Part shown: positions 31,188 through 36,391 of the stretch, piece by piece
Layout of the letters: each line of letters opens with the position of its first letter
Numbering within the stretch: position 1 is the first letter of the stretch
Assembly (NCBI GenBank): GCA_022826865.1
Contig: JAJDUC010000063.1
Span: forward strand, 1 to 36,391
DNA length: 36,391 nucleotides
Direction: 5' to 3'
Source of the DNA: Anaerolineae bacterium
GTDB taxonomy: Bacteria; Chloroflexota; Anaerolineae; Aggregatilineales; Phototrophicaceae
Translations under genes and position numbers: made by a program
The notes under the pieces: model-generated
Told to the model about the DNA's origin: nothing
Databases searched by the model: none
Seen by the model: only the letters and a program-made list of their open reading frames with translations

Positions 31188-33134
31188 TCACCACTTCGGT
31201 AATGATAGCCCTTTTATAAACGCATCAGTTCTGGGTTTTTGCTGCTCCATTATGGGCTTCATTATCTCTTTAGTTCTGCGCTGCTGTTCTTTTAGGATTG
31301 CATCAATCGTAGGTTGTTGTCGCTTTTGAATTTGCTTGATCATTGCGTCAGTCCTACGTATTTCTTCTTTTTGGATCGCATCAAATTTACGCTGACGTTC
31401 GTCGAAGATAGACTTCATAGTTGATGTATAGACGGACGACAAGACTGGTATCGTGTCGTTCAACGGAAGTATTCCACTATTGGAAGAACTGATTCCGGCA
31501 ATTGAATCCGTAAGAATGCCATGAACCGCGCTGATACTTGATAGTGTGTTTTCCCCATGAAGGCCAGTGGAGCCGAGGGCAAGGATCTCTGAGAGCGGAT
31601 CAAGCGCGTCCAGTTGATTGCCCAAGACGGCGTCAATACTTGACCATGAACCGACCAAGTCTAGCTGACTATCCAGCATTGCGCTGATACTTGAGAGCGA
31701 GTTAAGCGTGTCCAGTTGATTGCCCAAGACGGCATCAACACTTGACCATGAACCGACCAAGTCTAGCTGACTATCCAGCATTGCGCTGATACTTGATAGT
31801 GAATTTAGCGCGTCCAGTTGATTGCCCAAGACGGCATCAACACTTGACCATGAACCAATCAAGTCTAGCTGACTATCCCACATTGCGCTGATACTTGAGA
31901 GCGAGTTAAGCGTGTCCAATTGATTTCCCAAGACGGCGTCAATACTTGACCATGAACCGACCAAGTCTAGCTGACTATCCAACATAACGCTGACATTGGA
32001 AAGCGAATTTATCATGTCCAGTTGATTGCCTAAGACGGCGTCAATACTTGACCATGAACCGACCAAGTCTAGCTGACTATCCAACATAGCGCCGACACTC
32101 GAGAGTGAATTTAGCGCGTCCAGTCGACTATCTGCGAATGGATTGATACGCGTGATGGCGGTAAGCGAGTGACTCCAGGTATCACCCAACGTATTGAGTA
32201 GCGGCGCTTGGGCGGTTAAATTCCGCAATGCCGATAACGTACCAAAATCTGGCAGAAACGATGGCGAATGAACACGCAAGTATTCTCCCATTGCCGCAGC
32301 AGCCGCTCGCAATTTCAGGAATATGCGAGCAAACCATACAAACTGCTCAGATGTATATATGTATAAGTCGACTCCAGTTTTATCGTACAATTCTTTAACA
32401 AGTTTCGGATGAGGCCCGCTAGGTGCGCCATCCTTCGTACAAAACCAATCGTTGGCTTTCACATCATCGGTAATTAAGATAACCGGACGCCCTGTATGAT
32501 CTGCTCGATCTATTATCTGAAGCCAACCTATCAGATCGCCGTAGCGCCTAGGCTCAGGCTTCCTTTTGTCTTTAAGCCCGGGAGGTATTTTCCGATCAAG
32601 ACGCCATTGCCAAATCATGGGTATGTCAGCAAGGCGTGAGTGAGACAGCGGATTCCCCACTTTTCCCGAAACGAGTTTCTCAATCCGATTCTCTAGATCG
32701 TCTTCAAATAGTCTGCTGACGTGTTCTTTTGAGTGGCAAATGATGTCAGTCAGCAATTCCTGGAAAATCTCATCAATTCTGGGGATGTACGTTGCTACAA
32801 CCAGCCCACCTCGATTATGAAACTGCGTTAGTATATTCTTTGTTTTGTCACGATAGCTTTGTAAATCGCCTCTCCCCTTTCGGTATTCGCTACTGATGTC
32901 TTTCTTAACCGTAGGCAATCTTCTGCGATATTCATCATAGAATTGACGTGGTAACCAAATCCTATCGTTAAGTTCTTTGAGAGTGTCTTCAAGTTCTTTG
33001 CTCTTTTCAGAAGAGAAACGAAACAAATTGAGCAAAATATTAGCATCAACAACAATTTCCGCCTTGTACCAAACTCCAATAGGTGCCATGAAATAGGTTC
33101 CGCGCGCGTCATTCGAATCCAACCTTCCGATCAT
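31188..33134 (-). CDS. PIN-like (PIN_8 type) nuclease-domain protein with tandem 34-residue repeats
   Basis: The protein has 648 residues. Residues 27-235 match the PIN_8 pattern: IVVDANILLNLFRFS (D30), DRIWLPRQFYDEYRRR (E68), RRYGDLIGWLQII (D200) and VILITDDVKANDWF (D223, D224, D229), a plausible metal-binding acidic set for RNA or DNA cleavage. A linker (236-337) leads to five 34-residue repeats (338-507) and a sixth decayed one. A highly charged helical C-terminal region (about 570-640, with KSIFDERQRKFDAIQKEE) could be a coiled coil. No signal peptide is seen. ATG 33134 or 33089 could be the start; neither has a strong ribosome-binding site. It follows the restriction-modification gene by 40 bases. 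The region is AT-richer than the host genes. Confidence 0.75.
   Translation of the reverse strand: MIGRLDSNDARGTYFMAPIGVWYKAEIVVDANILLNLFRFSSEKSKELEDTLKELNDRIWLPRQFYDEYRRRLPTVKKDISSEYRKGRGDLQSYRDKTKNILTQFHNRGGLVVATYIPRIDEIFQELLTDIICHSKEHVSRLFEDDLENRIEKLVSGKVGNPLSHSRLADIPMIWQWRLDRKIPPGLKDKRKPEPRRYGDLIGWLQIIDRADHTGRPVILITDDVKANDWFCTKDGAPSGPHPKLVKELYDKTGVDLYIYTSEQFVWFARIFLKLRAAAAAMGEYLRVHSPSFLPDFGTLSALRNLTAQAPLLNTLGDTWSHSLTAITRINPFADSRLDALNSLSSVGAMLDSQLDLVGSWSSIDAVLGNQLDMINSLSNVSVMLDSQLDLVGSWSSIDAVLGNQLDTLNSLSSISAMWDSQLDLIGSWSSVDAVLGNQLDALNSLSSISAMLDSQLDLVGSWSSVDAVLGNQLDTLNSLSSISAMLDSQLDLVGSWSSIDAVLGNQLDALDPLSEILALGSTGLHGENTLSSISAVHGILTDSIAGISSSNSGILPLNDTIPVLSSVYTSTMKSIFDERQRKFDAIQKEEIRRTDAMIKQIQKRQQPTIDAILKEQQRRTKEIMKPIMEQQKPRTDAFIKGLSLPKW
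31614..32123 (-). repeat. Five tandem 102-bp coding repeats (34 residues each, two 17-residue halves)
   Basis: Units span 32022-32123, 31920-32021, 31818-31919, 31716-31817 and 31614-31715. Each encodes a variant of LDALNSLSSISAMLDSQ plus LDLVGSWSSIDAVLGNQ; the two halves align with each other. All are in frame and almost identical at DNA level. Confidence 0.9.
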
Positions 33135-33174
33135 ACAGGATGAATGTAAGAATTACGTATAGGAATTGAGCGAT

Positions 33175-36100
33175 TTACAAGCCCTCCACCACGCGCACCT
33201 CCTCCTCGCTCAGCCCATACAGCGCATACACCAGTTCATCTATCTCGCGGTCCGTCCGCTCGATGCGCGCGTTCACAATCCGCAGCGCCTCGCCAGTCAA
33301 GCCGGGCAACTGCTTGTGCCAGTCCAGCATTCTGTCGACGAGCGCCACCATCTTATCGTGCAGGGCGACATCGGCGGGGTTGTCGAAGTCGATTGTGCGG
33401 ATTGGAAGTTGGTCAATGTACTGTCTGTTATAGGCGTAATAGCCCGCTCGAAATCTTGAACTGACTTTCTTTAGTACGAAGTCAAGCGTCTTCGAATTAA
33501 GCAATCCCAGTACGTATTTGTAAGACAATTTGCAGTCTGAGCGAAGCGTTATGCCGTAGCCGCCACCACCGCCCCCGCCACTGCCAACAAAGTAATAGTT
33601 GTCTTTCTCGTCCAGTGTAAATGATGCTCGATTTGCAATGCTTGGAGTCAAAAGCTTCGTTTGCTCCATTTCATTGAGATTTTGGCTTCGGCCAAAAGCG
33701 TACCATTTGTCATGTTTCCATTTGCCACGCTCGCGGGCTTCAAGGGCGTTTCTGTTGCGAAGAAGATAATCCCACGTTTTCGGGTAACATTCCCGCATCT
33801 CATCAACAGAAAGTAGTACTGCTTTGTCATTTTCGATTTTGTATGGAAATAGAATGGACTTGGTGATGTTTTCAACATGATACCGTCGCAGATTTACCGA
33901 CCCCTTGCAAAGTGGATGCAGCAAGTCTTTTTCTAATTCGTGGTGACTTTCAGACGCAATAGAGTAGTAACTGCCATCTCGGACTTGAAGTATGAATACG
34001 CCGTCAGCGCCTGTGACTAAACCTTGAAAGACTCGGTCTGCTACATCAGATAGTTTCGTAGGCATGTCATACAGCTTGTAAAACAAGTCAGAATCGTGTC
34101 CTACGACAAAGTTCCAGTCGGCGTTTGTTGCACGAACTGAAGCTAATGTTCCGGCCACATGCGCGCGAGAGATTTCCCAATTCCCTAAGTTTTCAACTTT
34201 GTTCACTGCGAAATCGTCGCTGGCCTGATTGCTTAAGAAAAGCAGACAAGTATATGTTGTCGCGCCGTCAAAGACTTGCTGATCGCCAAAATGGACGATT
34301 TTGGACAAATGCTTGCCATTCGCAACCAAACCTCGCAACGGCTCGCCGTATTTCGCATTGAAGAACTTATGTGGCAGGATGAAGCCCAGCAAGCCTCGTT
34401 TGTTCAACAGCTGCAAGCCTCGCTCGACGAAGACGACATAAATGTCGTAATTGCCCTTTGAGGCGGACACGTATTTCTTCTTGTAGTGCGGCACCGTTTC
34501 GGGCGCGGTTTCTTTCATCGTCTGAATGCGAATGTAAGGCGGATTCCCAATCACAGCGTCAAACCCACCCGCCGCCATGATCGCGCCGAAGCCATCCTCG
34601 CTCTCCCAATCGAAGGGCTTGACCTTGAGCAGTTCTTCATCGTCAAAGAGCGTCATCTGCTCGCCGCTGTAGAAGTCGCTGCCGATGAGGGAGTTGCCCC
34701 ATTTGATGTTGCCGCTCAGGTCGGGCAGGATGCGCTCGCCCGCGCTGAACATGACCGTCTGCAAGCCGGTGGCGTCCGTGCCGTCTTCGTTTTCCAGCAT
34801 CTTCAATAGCAGCGACAGCTTGCTCACTTCCACCGCGTTTTGGTCGAGGTCGACGCCGTAGATGTTGTTTTCCAGGATGCGGCGCTTTTCGACCGTCGTC
34901 AGCGCATAGCGGCCCCGAACTTCGCGGATGACATTGCGATGGCGCGCCGGATCGCCGCTGTAGAACTTGTGATGCCAGTCCAGCAGGTATTGATAGGCGC
35001 CGGTGAGGAAGGAGCCGCTGCCGCAAGCCGGGTCGAGGATGCGCAGCTTCTCGGCTTCTTTGGGTGTCTTGCCCCGCAGCAAATCGCCCACCGTGTTTTC
35101 CACGATGTAGTCGACGATGTAGGCTGGCGTGTAATAGACGCCGCCGGCTTTGCGCACCTCGGGCTTTTCTTCGACGCGCACTCCGCCGCTGATCTCGATG
35201 ACTTTGCCCAGGAACTGCTCGTAGACCTGGCCCAGGATGTCGGCGGACAGCACGGAGAACTCGTATGGACTGTAAGGGAAGTACAGGCTCTTGATGATGC
35301 GGCGCAGGGGCTCGTCCGGGATGTGCATGCGCAGCGAGAGGCGGTCGGGCTGGCTGGCTCGCGCTTCTTTGCCGAAGTGGAACAAGCCGGAGTTGTACTT
35401 GTCGTCAGCTTCGTTGAAGAGGATTTTCAACTGTTCATAGACTTGTTTGCCGCTGGCGGCGGCGCTGCGCAGGCGGCCGTAGGCTTCGATGTCGCGGTCT
35501 TCGGCGATGCGCAGGAAAACGATGCGGTCGATCGTGCGCTGCACCAGCAGATTGAGATCGCGCTGGCTCAGGCCGGGGTTGTGCAGAGCGATTTCCTGGG
35601 CGAGGCTCTCGCGCCAGGTTTCCATCTCGCGCAGGAAAGCCTGGTCGACGCTGAAGACGCCGCGGACGCGCTCGCCTTCCACCCACTCCCGCAGCGCGCC
35701 ACCGGCGACTGCCTCGCGGCTGAAGCGCGACTCAAGCGCGTCCCATTGGTCGATGTATTCGCCATACTGCAAATAGCGCAGGCGGGCTTTCTGGGCCGGG
35801 TCGCCCCGCTGCGGCTGGACGCGGCAGTCGTAGACGCTGAATTCTTCGAAATCGGTCAAGACGCTGACGGGCGCGTTGCCCGACCAGCCATAACGCCGCA
35901 GTTGAAAAGCCGGGATGGGGTTGCGCTCCAGGTTCACATGCGGCATCTTGGTCTCGACGAAGAAGTCGGGCGGGTTGCCGATGTGGAAGCTGTAATCGGG
36001 CCGCTTGGACCGTTCCAGGCCGGCTTCCTGGATGATGACCCGCGGCTCATGCCGCACCTGCCGCTTGTCGCGCATATCCCAGCCCAGCGCCTTGAAAAGC

Positions 36101-36195
36101 ACGTCGACAAACTGGACGCGAACTTCGGTTTCGCTGCCGGGCTTGTGGCGGTCGAACTTCTCGACTAATCGGTATATGCTGTCCGGCGCGCCCAT
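33175..36195 (-). CDS. Type IIG-like single-chain restriction-modification enzyme (Eco57I-type N6-adenine methyltransferase fused to PD-ExK nuclease)
   Basis: The protein has 1006 residues. The N-terminal nuclease motif is RPDYSF...DFFVETKMP (D67, E81, K83). A helical connector follows. The methyltransferase has TPxxIV (356-361), SAM motif I LDPACGSGSF (387-396), GVDLDQNAVEVSKLSL and catalytic NPPY (551-554). The C-terminal specificity region contains RAGYYAYNRQYIDQLPI, as in Eco57I/TaqI-type enzymes, and an unusual VGSG7YG glycine run. It would modify an adenine in its target site and cut unmodified DNA. GAGGAAAG precedes ATG 36195. The segment 33420-34500 is visibly AT-richer than both ends of the gene. 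The PIN-like gene follows after 40 bases. Confidence 0.88.
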   Translation of the reverse strand: MGAPDSIYRLVEKFDRHKPGSETEVRVQFVDVLFKALGWDMRDKRQVRHEPRVIIQEAGLERSKRPDYSFHIGNPPDFFVETKMPHVNLERNPIPAFQLRRYGWSGNAPVSVLTDFEEFSVYDCRVQPQRGDPAQKARLRYLQYGEYIDQWDALESRFSREAVAGGALREWVEGERVRGVFSVDQAFLREMETWRESLAQEIALHNPGLSQRDLNLLVQRTIDRIVFLRIAEDRDIEAYGRLRSAAASGKQVYEQLKILFNEADDKYNSGLFHFGKEARASQPDRLSLRMHIPDEPLRRIIKSLYFPYSPYEFSVLSADILGQVYEQFLGKVIEISGGVRVEEKPEVRKAGGVYYTPAYIVDYIVENTVGDLLRGKTPKEAEKLRILDPACGSGSFLTGAYQYLLDWHHKFYSGDPARHRNVIREVRGRYALTTVEKRRILENNIYGVDLDQNAVEVSKLSLLLKMLENEDGTDATGLQTVMFSAGERILPDLSGNIKWGNSLIGSDFYSGEQMTLFDDEELLKVKPFDWESEDGFGAIMAAGGFDAVIGNPPYIRIQTMKETAPETVPHYKKKYVSASKGNYDIYVVFVERGLQLLNKRGLLGFILPHKFFNAKYGEPLRGLVANGKHLSKIVHFGDQQVFDGATTYTCLLFLSNQASDDFAVNKVENLGNWEISRAHVAGTLASVRATNADWNFVVGHDSDLFYKLYDMPTKLSDVADRVFQGLVTGADGVFILQVRDGSYYSIASESHHELEKDLLHPLCKGSVNLRRYHVENITKSILFPYKIENDKAVLLSVDEMRECYPKTWDYLLRNRNALEARERGKWKHDKWYAFGRSQNLNEMEQTKLLTPSIANRASFTLDEKDNYYFVGSGGGGGGGYGITLRSDCKLSYKYVLGLLNSKTLDFVLKKVSSRFRAGYYAYNRQYIDQLPIRTIDFDNPADVALHDKMVALVDRMLDWHKQLPGLTGEALRIVNARIERTDREIDELVYALYGLSEEEVRVVEGL

Positions 36196-36222
36196 AATCT
36201 TTCCTCAGTGTCCTCTATTTTA

Positions 36223-36268
36223 TGCCCCCACCCCAAACCCCTCCCCCATTAAGAGCTGAGGAGGGGAC
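36223..36268 (+). repeat. C-rich/G-rich dispersed hairpin repeat, copy 7
   Basis: GCCCCCACCCC then CCCCTCCCCCATTAAGAG and GAGGAGGGGAC. It sits just upstream of the restriction-modification gene. Confidence 0.7.
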
Positions 36269-36313
36269 ATGTTTGTGGCGATTTGAATAGCGCGATTTGT
36301 GAAGTAAGTGAAA

Positions 36314-36368
36314 GATTCATCAGTAACACATCTAACCTAGCAAGGAAAGAGGGTGAAACTGATGAATC
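36314..36368 (+). promoter_or_regulatory. 11-bp inverted repeat enclosing a ribosome-binding site and start codon
   Basis: GATTCATCAGT (36314-36324) and ACTGATGAATC (36358-36368) are perfectly complementary, with a 33-base loop that contains GGAAAGAGGG. The right arm contains ATG 36362. Folding would hide the start codon. Confidence 0.5.
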
Positions 36369-36391
36369 ACAAGGTATTTTACCATTGGGAG
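36362..36391 (+). CDS. Start of a possible gene running off the window
   Basis: Ten codons (MNHKVFYHWE) remain open to the window edge. GAGGG lies about 10 bases upstream. It is too short to identify, and the support is the ribosome-binding site and the surrounding inverted repeat only. Confidence 0.3.
   Translation, partial: MNHKVFYHWE

Noticed and set aside
31614..32123. CRISPR-like array of regularly spaced repeats
   Set aside because: The 102-bp units are contiguous, without unique spacers, and stay in frame inside one long protein. They are coding repeats.
34840..36168. Long plus-strand open frame of about 440 codons
   Set aside because: It lies opposite the restriction-modification gene, whose motifs are unmistakable. 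The antisense translation is low-complexity and arises from GC-rich codon structure.

Overview
The window looks like a piece of chromosome from a GC-rich, free-living heterotrophic bacterium, most plausibly a Chloroflexota (Anaerolineae-like) lineage. That assignment is inference. It rests on the mix of catabolic enzymes (sulfatase, N-carbamoyl-amino-acid hydrolase, enolase-superfamily sugar-acid dehydratase, phytanoyl-CoA dioxygenase-like protein, Gfo/Idh oxidoreductase), orphan or split ABC transporters, and gaps full of dispersed repeats (CACAGAGG-type, C-rich/G-rich hairpins, GTAGGGGCG hairpins). No rRNA, tRNA or CRISPR array was seen.

Layout. 1-140 is the right end of an IS3-family insertion sequence. 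141-568 is repeat-filled. 569-6472 is a minus-strand run (read right to left): lipocalin-like/AttH protein, methyltransferase, NAD-dependent epimerase, glycosyltransferase, CPBP-like membrane protein and metallo-beta-lactamase-fold hydrolase. 6726-7895 (+) is a secreted protein with a duplicated SH3b domain. 7951-10603 (-) holds a sulfatase followed by an M20 carbamoylase. 11065-11733 is a 5'-truncated sugar-ABC permease behind a repeat block, followed by a Zn-alcohol dehydrogenase and a Gfo/Idh oxidoreductase with overlapping ends, and a secreted WD40-like propeller protein. 14970-16201 (-) holds a PAP2-like membrane protein and a Nudix hydrolase.

16231-23553 (-) is a BMP/nucleoside-type ABC transporter operon. 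Its fused ATPase (22003-23553) is separated from its two permeases (16231-18464) by a sulfite-oxidase-like enzyme and by an AT-richer three-gene cassette (18461-20757). The cassette encodes a small acidic protein, a ParB/sulfiredoxin-like protein and an Mrr-like nuclease. It is translationally coupled to the first permease and is the best candidate for an undescribed (defence-like) system.

23891-29510 carries a lipoprotein, an aminoglycoside-adenylyltransferase-like nucleotidyltransferase, a divergent enolase-superfamily/PLP-dehydratase pair, a PhyH-like dioxygenase and a Wzz-like protein. 29751-30472 is a small two-gene unit: a DUF5678-like protein and a retropepsin-like aspartic protease broken by an in-frame amber codon. 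30755-31033 is a small coiled-coil gene bracketed by 29-bp direct repeats.

31188-36195 (-) is a second defence-like module: a single-chain type IIG restriction-modification enzyme, compositionally mosaic over its specificity half, followed by a PIN-like nuclease carrying five nearly identical 34-residue repeats (ten 17-residue half-units). The last 200 bases hold another C-rich/G-rich repeat and the start of a possible new gene inside an 11-bp inverted repeat.
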